Made by a program: the position numbers and the translations under genes. A DNA stretch of 64,000 nt from contig JAIVEN010000007.1 in the NCBI GenBank assembly GCA_026686845.1, positions 39,925,001-39,989,000 on the forward strand, in the 5' to 3' direction. Position 1 is the stretch's first letter; each line of letters opens with the position of its first letter. Below are positions 1-12,292 of this stretch, piece by piece. The notes under the pieces are model-generated. The model was not told the origin of the DNA. It saw nothing but the letters and a program-made list of their open reading frames with translations, and did not search any database. Origin of the DNA: Adenanthera pavonina (lineage: Eukaryota > Streptophyta > Magnoliopsida > Fabales > Fabaceae).

Positions 1-206
1 CCTATATCATATCAAGCAAACCTCCTATGTAATTATCATCCCATTATATCTTTTCACACATTTCCTAACTCTCCTTGTAATCGAATGAAACGGGTTGTAA
101 GTGATAGCGATTGTAGCATCCATCCACCGTTAATGTGTGGAAGAGGGTAAGCTTTATATATAGACGCGTATATAAATAAAATATAAATATAAAATATTAT
201 AATTAT

Positions 207-620
207 AACTAGAGCTGTTTACCAGCGCAAATGCGGGGAAAATTTTTTTATGACATGAGAATAAAAATTGAACGGTTATATATTATATACGTTATTTTAT
301 ATCTAAGGTATAATTATATTTTATTATACAAATTTAGTTTTCAATAAGGTGTTGGATCATTATTCTCGATGAAGTATTAATTGTCAAATTTTTTTATTAA
401 TTAATCTATTGGTTAATGCATTTTCAAGATAAGTATGTTTAGTATGTCATAGAATAGAATAGATATTTATATTTGATTGGACAATAATGCCCTTAATATA
501 CAAATTTATTAAAATATTTTTTATTTTTAATTATTATTTTCAACCAAAAATAATTATTTTAAATTATATTCATCTTACTAGAGCCATTTACCTGGGCAAA
601 TGCACGGAAAATTTTTTCCC
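207..620. repeat. Two diverged direct copies of a 40-bp motif
   Basis: The blocks at 207-250 and 578-620 both read as actagagc, a 'ttacc' core, 'gcaaatgc', then 'ggaaaatttttt'. The core is partly palindromic around gcaaatgc. They are about 370 bp apart in the same orientation. They could be the ends or internal repeats of a decayed transposable element; no target duplication was found. Confidence 0.45.
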
Positions 621-1062
621 ATGAATTTAAGCAATTAAAGTATGAAAATAATTATTTTATACTATGATTTACAGATATTATTGTATTTGTATATAGTCCA
701 TATATTATGATATCTCTATATGTGGTATACAATGATAATTGCAGCTTCAAAATTTGTGGAAATAAAATATTTATAGATTAGAATAAGAAATCTATTCAGT
801 TATCAATTATTTAATGCATGATTAAAAATAAATATGGAAATTAAAAAACAATGTAAATAATCAATCAAGTGCTAATAGAAGAAATGAAAGGAGTACAAGA
901 GGAAAAAAAAAGTAATTAAGAAAGCTTAAGCTTAAGTAGGAAACTTTTTTTTACATGTGTAAATCGAAATGACCATATTATTTATTATTGGACATGCGTT
1001 TGTGTCTCAATTAAATTTGTTAATTAGTGACAAGTAAATTCAAGTTAAACATGTATCACTTG

Positions 1063-1190
1063 TTTGAGTATAAAACTATACGTAACAATTATAAGTTGTG
1101 TCATGTGATTACTTGAGCATGTGTCACCTTGAGTACTAAACTATACATTAATACTTATAATTTGTGTGATGTGATTACTTTGGCCCTACA
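1063..1190. repeat. Imperfect tandem pair, about 65 bp per unit
   Basis: Both units follow the order ttgagta, aaactatac, ttataa, ttgtgt, atgtgattact. The first starts at about 1063 and the second at about 1131. They differ by scattered substitutions, so this is an old local duplication. No function is evident. Confidence 0.5.
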
Positions 1191-3699
1191 TGATACATAG
1201 TAACCTTGCATTCCACTATTATGATACATAATAACCCTACATGGAAAGCATCCTTAATTAAGCTATAATACTCATTTTATTTGCTAGGTGACCATTTGAT
1301 TTTGATTTGTTGGACCTTTATAGGAGATTCTACAGAGGACAATCAATGAGAATTATTTATACAAAATTTATGCAAAGGAGAATATTAATACTCATAACAG
1401 AAGAAAAGGAGGATGATGGATTTAACATCCATTTCTTAAAACTCATCTCCTTATCAAAATACTTTAGCAAGTGGATCAACTATTTTATTAATAAAAATTG
1501 GAATCCAGATTTAAAGAAAAAAGTCAGAGACTTAGTCCAATTGATATGATAGCATCTTCAATTATGATCGAGTAGTCCATTCTAGTCTTAATGTACTACT
1601 TTGCTCTATGTGCACGGCATATGGTACTATCTGGAGTTGCAATTGGTATAACTCATTATCATATTTAGATAATGAAATCTGATTTATAAACGATCTCATT
1701 CAAACTTAATGAGTTTATATGTTGTTTAATTAAATTAAATTTTTTCTGACAAAGAAGTAACTTAATTCAATTTCTTACATTTATCTATTCATGGATTACA
1801 ATAATTCAGAATAATTGTTTGTATGCATGGTTGCTCTTATCCTAGGATTCAACCTCATATCATAGTAGGATATAACTTAGTAGGAGCAGAAGAGTGGGAT
1901 ACTTCCATATCCTAGGATTCACCTCCTTATCATTTTTGACAATATCACTGCAAGCAGTAACTCCTTTCTATGAGAGGCTTCTACGTCAATTCTGATTTAA
2001 TCCCTTGGAAGGGGATCCAAGATGATTCACCTTATGTACTAGCATGTCACATGCTCTTTGGTTCACGAAGAAGTTTTTCATCTCCCAAAAGTTTTTGAGT
2101 ACTCCTAAAAGCAATTTTCATAGCTATGCTCAGTGAAGGTTTTAGTGCATCTAGCTTTCCATATTTCCTAACAAATATAAACAAATCACAAATAAGTCAA
2201 ATGTCTCATAAATTGCAATTATTAGTATTCACCTACCAGATCTATTAGTTTAAGTTTATATAATTTTCTTCGTAAAACAATATAAATGCAAAACCATAGC
2301 TATATATTGTTTTCTGGCACAAAGCAACTTGGTTCTAAAAATTCTGATAGACTTATAAATTTTGGAGCAGCAAATAGAGACAAAAAATGAAAGCTATACT
2401 TAAGTAGCAACTTGGTCACACTATGTTTAATGATTCTTGATGTATGTAAAGGATCACATCCAAGAGTTCTAAGTGCATGATTTGCAACAACCCAAGAATA
2501 TACTCCTTCATTAAAAATCTATACAACCAAATATTAAAGTATTGCACTATAAGTGAAGCAGCCAAAAGTCACATACTTTTTCGTTGATCAAAAAATAAAC
2601 CATAAAATATCACATTATGACAATAACAATATCACAGACAACATTGATATGAATAAGTTGAAGGCAATTTGTAATTTAAAAGAAAAGAGAAATAAAAATA
2701 AAAAAGCAAAGAGTAAGGATGACATGATATATTGACTTGCTACATGAACTTTAATGTCCTAGGATCATTACAAGCATTCCCTCATCATTTCATTTTATCT
2801 AAAAACACTTTCCTCCAATCATTTGCAAAATTATTCATATTAGAGTATTCTAGCTGACCTACAATCTCCCTATTTTCTTATCATATTTTCCTATATATGA
2901 AATAGATCAAACGAAGTCCCTACTTCTACTTTTGGGACAAAAGACAAACTGCAAAATGATTAATTGAAGAAGCTAAGATCTCAAGCACTGTGCCTATGTA
3001 TGCCATCACTCAAGCAATCTATAATCACAACATTATGAATGTGGTAAAGAAGTGTTTTGAAAATGAACAAAATTGACAGCAAGGCCCGTGCTTGACATTT
3101 GTAGACAAACCATTCTGGTCAGTACATCACTACATTATGATATCTTTAATGCAAATAGTGCATCTCCTGAAATGAAAATGGACATTATCAAGCAGCTAGA
3201 GCCAAGAGTCCAATGTCACCATGTCATTCCGAAAATCAGACAAAATGCATAACATTTTTAACTGCCTCAACCTTTGGCAACTAATTAACTATCACTGAAG
3301 CAATAACAGAGTTATTTTAAGAACATTTTAAGAAGGAATAGATACAAAGATACAAATGTTATTAAATATTTACAAAATTTAAAAACTTGATATGAAAGAA
3401 ATATAACCTACAAAGAAGCAAATAAAAATGTTGATTATAGAAGGAACATAAATTCACCAATCTCTTAACCACTCTAGGTGTCATGTTTTTTAGATTTATA
3501 GTACCTAGACTCATGTTACTATTGGATCCACTGTTACAAAATACTTTTTTTATTCCCTTCAATTTTGTATTTGTATTATGCGGTTTCTGTGCGTAACACA
3601 TTTGACATTATAATTAATGCTGACTGTTACTGACTGCCTTTTGTCCCTGACCTCACATTTTCCCTCTTTTTCTTTGTTCCACAATCTCTGTAGATTTCT

Positions 3700-4990
3700 T
3701 CTTCAAGCTGTTTCATCATCTTTAATTTCACTGTCTATCTCCCAAAGATTTCTTCTTTCTCTTCCAAATAACTTTTACGAATAGCCTCTTTCAGCTCTGC
3801 GAAGTCCCATGCATCATCAGCTAAACATTCTCCTGAACAGGGGCCATTCTAATTTAACAGCAGTTTCCAATTCTCACAAGAGATTCAATAGTAAGTCAGC
3901 TTGACCTTTGACCTTTAAGGAGATTGACTTTGCACGGGCACAACTTTGAAAATAAGATAGAATAGCTAAGCAATATGTTGAGCATTAAAAGCTTCTCTGA
4001 TCTTCCTACAACTTGTATTCATTTTACAGATCCTAAAGTGCATGGACAAATTCCAATACCTCCCCTTCTTCACACTTTCTTCACACACATTTATGGACAA
4101 GCACCATATTGGGTTATTTATTTATTTATTCATTCATTTTTATGAACGAAAGCACCATATTGAGTTAAAACACTAATTTTACACTCAATTTTCATCCTTC
4201 TATGCTACTACAGCTTGAACTTCTGACCTTCAACCCCATTTATCAATTTCTAATAAGAATCTATTGCTTAACACCTACTAATATCTTCCCCAAAATCTAC
4301 ACAGAGTGATCAAATATATGTCCCTTTGGAACATGTTACCCTATACATCTAATAAAGATTGTAAAAATTTCCCGGGATTAAAAACAATTCTCTAAAAACC
4401 CATAAAATTACCCCAGCTCCAAAGAATGGAGCAAATTTTTAAATCATAACTTTCCGCAATCCATCTATATACAAATTATAACTTAATCAACATTTGGCCA
4501 TATGGAAGTAGAAATAGATAGCAAAATGAAAAAAAAAAAACAAAAACAAAAGAGACAAAATCAAAGAAGAAAACCAAAGAGAATGAAGAAATGGTGGTCA
4601 ATGAGAATCCTTACTCATCGGTGCAATCCGTCACATCTATTCCTCCAAAGAAATCTTTGCCTCGAAGTCGCCGGTCGCTGGCTACAAGAGGATGATGATA
4701 GGGTGGGGTCTAGTTGTAAAAGGTATAGGTGGGTATCGCTTGGTGAAGATTAAAAGAACCACCATAGATTCCGATCAACGCCGCCGATAAATGCCGTCCG
4801 TCTGAGTGGATGGTGCTTCAATGGAACTTCCTTGAAAGCGTCGCTAACCTTCTTCGTGTTTTTCTCTCCCCCTCTATTGAGTGAGAGAGACATGAAGATT
4901 GGGATTGATAAAGAGAGCCGAATGGGAGTGAAGCTGTGGAGTGATTAAGCGAGAAGAAGAACAGAGGTGGAGGAATGGAGAAGAGTCATG
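3700..4990 (-). pseudogene. Weak gene-like trace, possible decayed gene
   Basis: On the minus strand, a less AT-rich block starting near 4.99 kb looks like a 5' leader. It is followed by an ATG ORF at about 4890 of 47 codons that includes the run KKVSDAFKEVPLKHHPLRR. About 1 kb further on, near 3.72-3.82 kb, a second coding-like stretch reads DDAWDFAELKEAIRKSYLEE and soon reaches a stop. The two pieces could be first and last exons of one gene, or fragments of a dead one. I do not recognise the family and could not join them with convincing splice sites. Treat this as a candidate only. Confidence 0.2.
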
Positions 4991-5039
4991 GGTGGCCTCC
5001 TTTCTGCAGCAACGTCCTTTCCTTTTTTTTTTCACGCTT

Positions 5040-7560
5040 TTTCTGCCTGAAATAAATGTGTTGTCAGAAGTTTTAAATGCAATAACTCAACAAGTCTTTC
5101 GACAAAAATAGATTTAAGGAAATTTTGGCATCACATTTATTATCATTGACTACATGTTAGACAAATCCATAGCATGGAAAAAACGTAAAACTAACTCAAA
5201 GGAAAAAAACATGAATTTTAAACAGTAGATTTAATAGTAAAATGAGTCTGGGTGAACAGTATTTCACAATTTTAACTTATAAAGGTTATAGATAGATTAT
5301 ATAGAGTAACAATAAATATATACAATTATATATATATATATATATATATAAAGTTGTAAGTCAATTCAAACTTCTTCGATTCCTTTGAATGTAAATAAAA
5401 AATTATTTTTTAAAATGCGTTAAAATTAAATCAAATGGCTACAAATTGACATCAAATGTTGTAGTATATTGATAAATATTTTCAAACAAGTCACATTTTG
5501 ATAATTTTTTTTGTTTTTTTTATTGTATTATGCTCTAAAAAACCTTCCTTTGTTTGTAACCTATACACTATATTTGGTTTGAAAGAGGAGAGAAAAGGGA
5601 AGAAGAGGAAATGAATTTTAATAATATCTTGTTTAATTTATGAAGAAAGTTAATAACAACTTGACTATTTTATCCCTATAAAATTAATATTATTATCTGT
5701 TTTTCTTTTAGTTTGATAATTATTTTCTTTTATTAAAGGAAAACAAAAAAGATCTTTTATAAATTAAATCATTAATAGATTTTTGCAATGTTTGTATTTA
5801 ATAAATAATCTCCTGGTCATGTCTCCATTTTAGCTTTATTCAATTGTAACCTAGATTTTTTTTTAAAGACAAGAGAATGAGTTAGGGGAGCATTTTTATA
5901 ATAATAAATAAAAATATTTATTTTCTTTCAATTGAACCAAACATAGCATTAGAGGGAGGAGTTTGAGGAGAGGGGAGGTGAGTTACTCTCTTTCCTCTTT
6001 AAAAAAATTCCATATTCAATCAAGGGAAGTGGAGCAACCCTCCTCGTGCTAAAAAAATTATTCAACCAAACAAATGCCCTTTCTTTCCCCTCAAAACTCC
6101 ATTACCAAACACTTGGTAACACTTGTTTGGTAAACCACCAATGGATAATCTTTGTTTTCACGTGGTGTTTGGGTTAAGATTGACCATTACATCAATCCAT
6201 TATAATTCATGTAGAATATACTTATGGTTCATAATAAAAGTTGTATTTTAAAAAATTATTTTAGGTTAAAATATAATTTTTTTCTTGTTTGCCCTTGTCT
6301 TTAATTTATATTATAATTAATGTTGTGTTAGAATTTAAATATTTAATATAGGTAAAAGTATAAATGAGTGTTTTTTTATTAATTTAATGAGTTAAATAAC
6401 TTTTAACTCATTTTTTATATATAAAAATTTCTTAAACATGACTTATTTCATATATAAGATAAAATACAAGCAATCAATCAATTTTTTATGCGAAATTGTA
6501 TTTTTCGAGTTATGGGTCCAGTTTGGACGAGTAAACTTTGACTTACATTTTTCACATAATTTTGAGCATAGACCCATTTACTCATTTAATTTTTTTTTTT
6601 ACATTTGATATTTTATACCTATCCTACCTCACCTTAAAAATTTATTATCTTACAATTTGAATTAAGTCGGATAAAATTTTTTTAAATGATAAATTTTATC
6701 ATAAATATTTAATATTGTTATATTTCTGAAACTCAATCTAAAAAACTTATAATTAAATTGATAGGAGTAGCTGAATCCCTGTACTCATTGAATTTTTTTA
6801 ATTGGATTGAAAAGGATCAGTGGACGAGCAAAACCCGGGCCCGGGGGGACCAGATACAATATAAATCATCTGTCAAAAAAAACAAGTACTAGTATTCAGC
6901 ACAAACTTTTCAGCGTTGAATTTTATTATCACATTTATTTGGTCCTGGAAAAGAAAGTACTCCTATACACTACTAATGGAGGAGTATTATCTAATCGCAA
7001 CACCGACTGATTCAATTTGCTACAATTATTTGCATCGTTGGACACTCAGCAAATATATAAATCTATTGTGCAGATCGTTAGCCATTATTCATTCACTCCA
7101 CATATTTCAGATATCCTTTTATTTGTCCAGTTGTATGTTGGTTGGTTTATGCATTTTAAAAGTTAATTAATCCTTTATTTTGTCGAATCTTCCTAATCTA
7201 CTGCAATTTAAAATTTGAGCATCTATTAATATCTATGAATTTGGGAATTATCTTCTGCGTTAAACTAAATTCATTAATTCAAGTTGCAATTTCACCTTCT
7301 AATTTTAATCAATTTAATTAATAACCGATTTTATGTTAATAATCCTAGACAAGGTCAATAAAAAAGAAAAGATCCGCAATGGCCCGTAGGGTGAGCGACT
7401 CCTCAAAGATGTTACCAGAGAATGCCACGTGTTAGTACAGTAGTGGGTAGATGACCTGGCTAAGTTCGGTCGCTCCGTGGACGAGGGGTTCAAGTGCCAA
7501 AAAAGTAAAACTCAAAGTCTAAAAGCAAAAAGTCGAAATCCAGAGACAAAGTATAGTCGT
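5040..7560. other. Intergenic region with MITE-like sequence
   Basis: No gene is seen. Between about 5570 and 6120 several segments start or end in tttggtttgaaag, ttgaaccaaac or accaaacacttgg. These are the usual termini of PIF/Harbinger or hAT-like MITEs, but I could not fix exact ends or target duplications. An (AT)n run lies at 5327-5350. A GC-rich palindromic patch (cccgggcccgggg) lies near 6834-6847. The last few hundred bases are the upstream region of the RING gene. Confidence 0.45.
5327..5350. repeat. (AT)n microsatellite
   Basis: A simple run of 12 AT units within AT-rich intergenic DNA. Confidence 0.85.
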
Positions 7561-7672
7561 CTCTCTCCAATCAGTTCAGACTCGCTAGGGTTTCTTCATT
7601 GAAGCTAGATTCTCTCTACTCCATCGCCAGATCGTTCTGCTCCCCAAATAGCTTAAGGTTGCGCAATTCGTA

Positions 7673-10600
7673 ATGGAGGTAATTTTTCAAGTGTCTCCTT
7701 CTCCTTCTCCTTCTCCTTCTTCTTTTTTATCGTTTTTCATGGTTCGTTAGTTTCGTTGCCGGGATTAACCTTTGGCAAACGGAAGGAATTTTCGGAATCT
7801 GGGGTAGCTGCCACCATCATCAGCCCCTTGTATATTGGGTTTCTGGGTTGTCATCGGGCCATCATATTTTACTAATTGACCTCGCTGAGGATTTATGTTC
7901 TGCTGATCAAAATATTTTACTTTTTAATCCCTTTCACCGTTTTCACTATTCTATTTTGCTGATTGTAGATACTCTCTTTGTGAATATATTTCTTCATATC
8001 AGTGAGAACAATTTATTTCTGCTTCACTATGTTGATTTTAGGCTTTATATTATGGTTGATTTTGTTACTTTCAGTAGTTAAATATTGCCGTGGATGTTCC
8101 TGACTCGGTCAGGTTCCATGAAAGGGATGATTTGATTTTATGTTATTCTGTTTTGGTTTGCATTATATATGTTATAGACCAATCCGGTGATTTCTTCATA
8201 ATTCCTATTTAATCCATTCAAAGGCATGCCTTGATTAATAGTAACTTGCTTAGATATAAAATTTGCTTCTATCTATCTCAAAGGTGCTGTTTTCTTGGGT
8301 CAGGGTTTGGAAGAGAATAAGAAGTCTGAAGTGCATTTGACTTCAGCTGCAGCTTTTGTGGAGGGTGGAATCCAGGATGCTTGTGATGATGCTTGCAGTA
8401 TATGTCTTGAAGCATTTCATGACAGTGATCCTTCAACGGTATGCTTACTGAGATTATGTTGCTCTAGTTTCATTGGCTGTTAGTGTAATTCTGAAAATTC
8501 CAATCTTTTGAACAAGATGTTCTCACTTTTCATGCAGGTGACAAGTTGCAAACATGAGTTTCATCTTCAATGCATTCTAGAATGGTAGTGCTATGTGGCT
8601 TTATTTATTAGTGCTTTGAGGCAGTTTTAGTGATTCTTAATTGTTAGTGATATATCATAGGATTGTACAGTGTTGATATTGAAGGAAGTTTCATTCCTTA
8701 TTGTAGACTGTAGCCTTCATAGCTGCTGCGACATATCTTGGAGACTAATATGATCTCCTTAAGTTACAATTTTGCATGGAGTTTTACTTTCTTCTTTGCA
8801 TCACATGTTTAGTTTATGTTGGCCAGGTGTTAAACTTGGGGAAACTTCATGTCACATTTTGAGTAACTAGCACTAACAAGTTCCAGAGTTCTGTTGACCT
8901 TGCTTTGGGAGGTCTTTATGAAATAGATTGTGTGGTGATGAATTCCCTGGGAAGTCTAAGATAATGGCACATTTCTTGGGGGCTGAAGTGTGCAATGAAT
9001 CTGTTGTCATTCCAATTTTTTCCAACGCCAGATCAACATTTACTCTCAGCTAATAGAATAAGTATCAATAATTTAATACCAGATATTGGACTTTGGAAGG
9101 ATTTTCCTTGTTTTAAAGACTAATTTTGCTGACCTTGGCACCTTGCTTTTAATAAAGCAAATATATGGGTATGAAGATGCAGGAGACCCTGGATATGAGT
9201 ATGCTACTGATATTCGGGACACCTGCTGTCTGCTGACAGTTTATGACATATTCGGGTCATTCAAAGATTTTAGTTTTTTTTATGTTTCATGAGGCATATA
9301 TGTTCACCAATTAATGCCTTGGGCTTGTTACCCAAAGTTCTTGTCATATGAGGTGTCATGCTGAAAAAACTGTACAAGTTATAATTGAGTAGGGCCTAAA
9401 TCTTCAATAAATTATGTTTACATCCTGTTGTTTATAGTTCGATATATACCTTTTCTCTACACTTAGTTGATGTTTCTAAAGCACACAGGGAATACTAGAT
9501 TCTTATCAATTAAATTTCTAAATTAAAAAATATCTTCAAATCAGGTAGGCATAGGATGGGTCCCTTTTCTATGTATTCATCCCAACTCACATTGCTGTCC
9601 AAGTATTTTTATCATCCTCAAAATGGAGGACTTGCATTGGAGAAACTCTCAATCTGTGTTTGATAATTGATATTTGCTATTAATTTTTTCCTATTTTATT
9701 CTAATTGTTGTAACCCCATGGCTATCACGTTTTGTCAAATTTCTCTATTGGGAGTATTATGTTAATACTATGAAGTACACATTTTCATCTGTCCGCCTTA
9801 ATTTGTTGTTTCATAGTTCGTCTTGTGGCTTTATATAAAGATCAGTGATGTGGTTCATATCAATCAGTTATTCATGCTATCCAAGAAAAGGAAAAAATAT
9901 CAGTTATTCATTATACTTCATAGTTTCATATTACCTGGTTTGATTTCTTTATTTCTGTTGTAAGGAATGGTTGGTGGATAATTATGTACTGCTTATTTCA
10001 CAAAATCATTGATAGCCATGGTGTGTGTGAATAATCTTAAGAAAAAGATGTACAAGTAAGTATTTGAGCACAGCTAAGTGGACCCATTATCAGCTATGTA
10101 GACGCCGGCCTTGGAATTTTGTAGTGCTTGAGTCATGCACACCCATTGTGCCAATTCATGAAGTAGGTTGAACTTCTTCCAATATGCGACATTAGACTCC
10201 TCCCCTTGAAACTTTCAAATGCTACCTCAATAGTGCCATTTCTAATCGCAAAAGGCTGATATAGCGTCATCATTGGTGATTGGTGGTGTGGTTCTGGATG
10301 GGTGTAGTGTGTCTGGATTTTTTAACTTCATTTATGGCTGATGCTGCTGCACTTCAGAAGGAACTGGTCATGGTTAAATCCAAGAATCTTGATCCAATGG
10401 CTTTTGAATATGGTAGTGTATATCATTTTTCTTTGTTAAATCACGTAAGTCATTTCAAAGAGTGGGATTTTCAATCCATCATTCTGGACAGATGCTTTCT
10501 TCCGCTTCTTGCAAATATATCTTTTCTTGGATTAGTAGACTTTGAAACTTGCTGCAGATGAGTCAAAAAGTTGCCATCAAGGAGACGTGCCCCTCTAATT

Positions 10601-12292
10601 TGGTTTTTTCTCCCCGTTATCCCCTGGCTTCTGTTTTGAATTATGATAATTGATTTACCAAGTGAGGAGCTGGGTGTGTCATTTTGTAGCTACTGACTGC
10701 AGCACTCATGTCTACGGGTTTCTTTTGTTATTTTCTAAGTTTTGCTTTATAAGTAAAACATTCAGGCCAAAAAACTAATTAGACCTGCTATTTTAACTTC
10801 TTTATGGTGGAATTTGATTGTAGGAATGCTATGTTGTCTGAAGCATTTGACTATATTGAGGAGATATGATTTGAATTTAAGTTTTATGTTTATCTTCTAG
10901 GTGTCAGAGAAGCTCTCAATGCCCTATGTGTTGGCAACCCATAAGTCTTAAAGATCCAACAAGGTTTTCAACTTTCTTTATCTCATCATACTCTTCCTTG
11001 TTCTTTCATTCCTGCCATTATTTGTTTTCAATGTTAATTTTCCTTTTTTTTTTTTTTTGTGTTTGCAGTCAGGAATTGTTTGAGGCTGTGGAAAGAGAGA
11101 GAAACATTAGGTTGAATCCACCTAGAAATGCCACAATATTTCATCATCCAGCTCTGGGGGATTTTGAGTTACAACATGTTTGTAGTCTGCTTATTCTAGT
11201 TTGAAAACATTACTTTTCTCTTTTATATTATGAATTATGTAATTTTTATTTCTCTTGCAGTTGCCAGTTGGTGCAAATGATGCTGATCTTGAAGAGCGTA
11301 TAATCCAACACTTAGCTGCTGCTGCTGCAATGGGACGAGCACGTCATATTGCTAGAAGGGAAGGTCAGAGAAACAGGTCATCAGCTCAAGGTCGCCCTCA
11401 CTTTTTGGTATTTTCAACCCATCCTAATTCACCTCCCATGGCTCCTGCCTCTCCAACTCATGGGGCGAATGGTGAGCCAGCTCCAGCAATTACTGTTGCA
11501 ACTCTATCTCCAACTCCTGCCACTGGGGAAGAATCATCACGGCCAACTTCTGTTCCTCCTGTTCAAGCAGACCAGATTTCTGCTTCAGGATCTGGATCTA
11601 CTGTTCTTGCTGCTGATCACCAGGGATCATCTTACAACAGTAGGTAATTATCATTCTTCGTCATGGATTTCTGGATTTTTTTTCATGTTGATGAGTTCAT
11701 TATTGCACAATAATGTGGCTATAAATAATCTTGATTGTTTTATCTCAAAACTACTTATAGGAGATCTCCTGGTCAATCATCTCCAAGCAGTCAGGACAGA
11801 GCAGGGCCATCAGAATTCCAATCATTTTCAGAATCTTTGAAGTCTAGATTAAATGCAGTCTCAACGAGGTAGTTATAGAAGTGACTATTTTATGTTGCAT
11901 GCAGGTGTAAAACTGAAGAGTTCTCCCTTGGTTTCTTAAGGTGTATTGATTACGTATTACTATTTTCATTTATTTTCAGATACAAAGAGTCAATATCCAA
12001 GAGCACAAGAGGTTGGAAGGAGAGATGGTTCTCTCGCAACAGCTCTATGTCTGACCTGGGATCTGAAGTTAGACGAGAGGTTAATGCAGGGATTGCAACT
12101 GTGTCACGCATGATGGAACGACTGGAAACTAGAGACAACAATAGAAATAATAGCAATCCTGCTCCAAGTCATTTTGAAGATAGTTCAGTTGCTGGACCAA
12201 ATGACCAACATATTTCTGATGCCGAAGGCGAAAATCCCTTGAGAGACAACGACAGGAAAACATCATTTGCTGCAGGTTCTAGTTCAAATTAA
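7673..12292 (+). CDS. RHF2A: RING-H2 E3 ubiquitin ligase, RHF2A type
   Basis: Eight coding exons give a 387-aa protein: 7673-7678, 8304-8438, 8538-8584, 10901-10963, 11069-11177, 11261-11643, 11761-11868, 11980-12292. All introns are GT-AG and phases close exactly. Residues 33-73 form a C3H2C3 RING-H2 finger: CSIC, then C51-K-H53-EF-H56-LQ-C59, then CPMC at 70-73. This type binds an E2 and transfers ubiquitin. The N-terminal block HLTSAAAFVEGGIQDACDD and the motif HLAAAAAMGRARHI are, from memory, hallmarks of Arabidopsis RHF2A (about 375 aa). RHF1a and RHF2a are known to promote degradation of the cyclin-kinase inhibitor KRP6/ICK4 in gamete formation; that role here is inferred from similarity. 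The C-terminal half is Ser/Pro-rich and low-complexity. The first coding exon holds only two codons, and intron 3 is 2.3 kb. A probable 3'-UTR intron lies at 12341-12475. Confidence 0.93.
7696..7722. repeat. (CTCCTT)n run in intron 1 of the RING gene
   Basis: A pyrimidine hexamer repeat lies 17 bp after the splice donor of the two-codon exon. It is polymorphism-prone, and leader introns of this kind often affect expression, but no effect can be shown here. Confidence 0.75.

Larger units (their letters stand above)
1..3650. other. AT-rich intergenic region with diverged repeats
   Basis: I see no supportable gene here; the ORFs are short and lack recognisable motifs. The first 100 bases resemble the right-hand end of a repeat that recurs near 41.2-41.35 kb and 42.2-42.32 kb (a 'tatgtaattatcat' stretch, then a 'taatcgaat' end), so a truncated MITE probably crosses the left edge. 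A short motif occurs twice at 207-250 and 578-620. An imperfect tandem pair of about 65-bp units lies at 1063-1190. The rest is unremarkable AT-rich DNA. Confidence 0.5.

Noticed and set aside
11349..11840. 163-codon overlapping ORF in the RING gene
   Set aside because: It is a leucine/glutamine-rich frame-shifted reading of exon 6, running through a confirmed splice donor.
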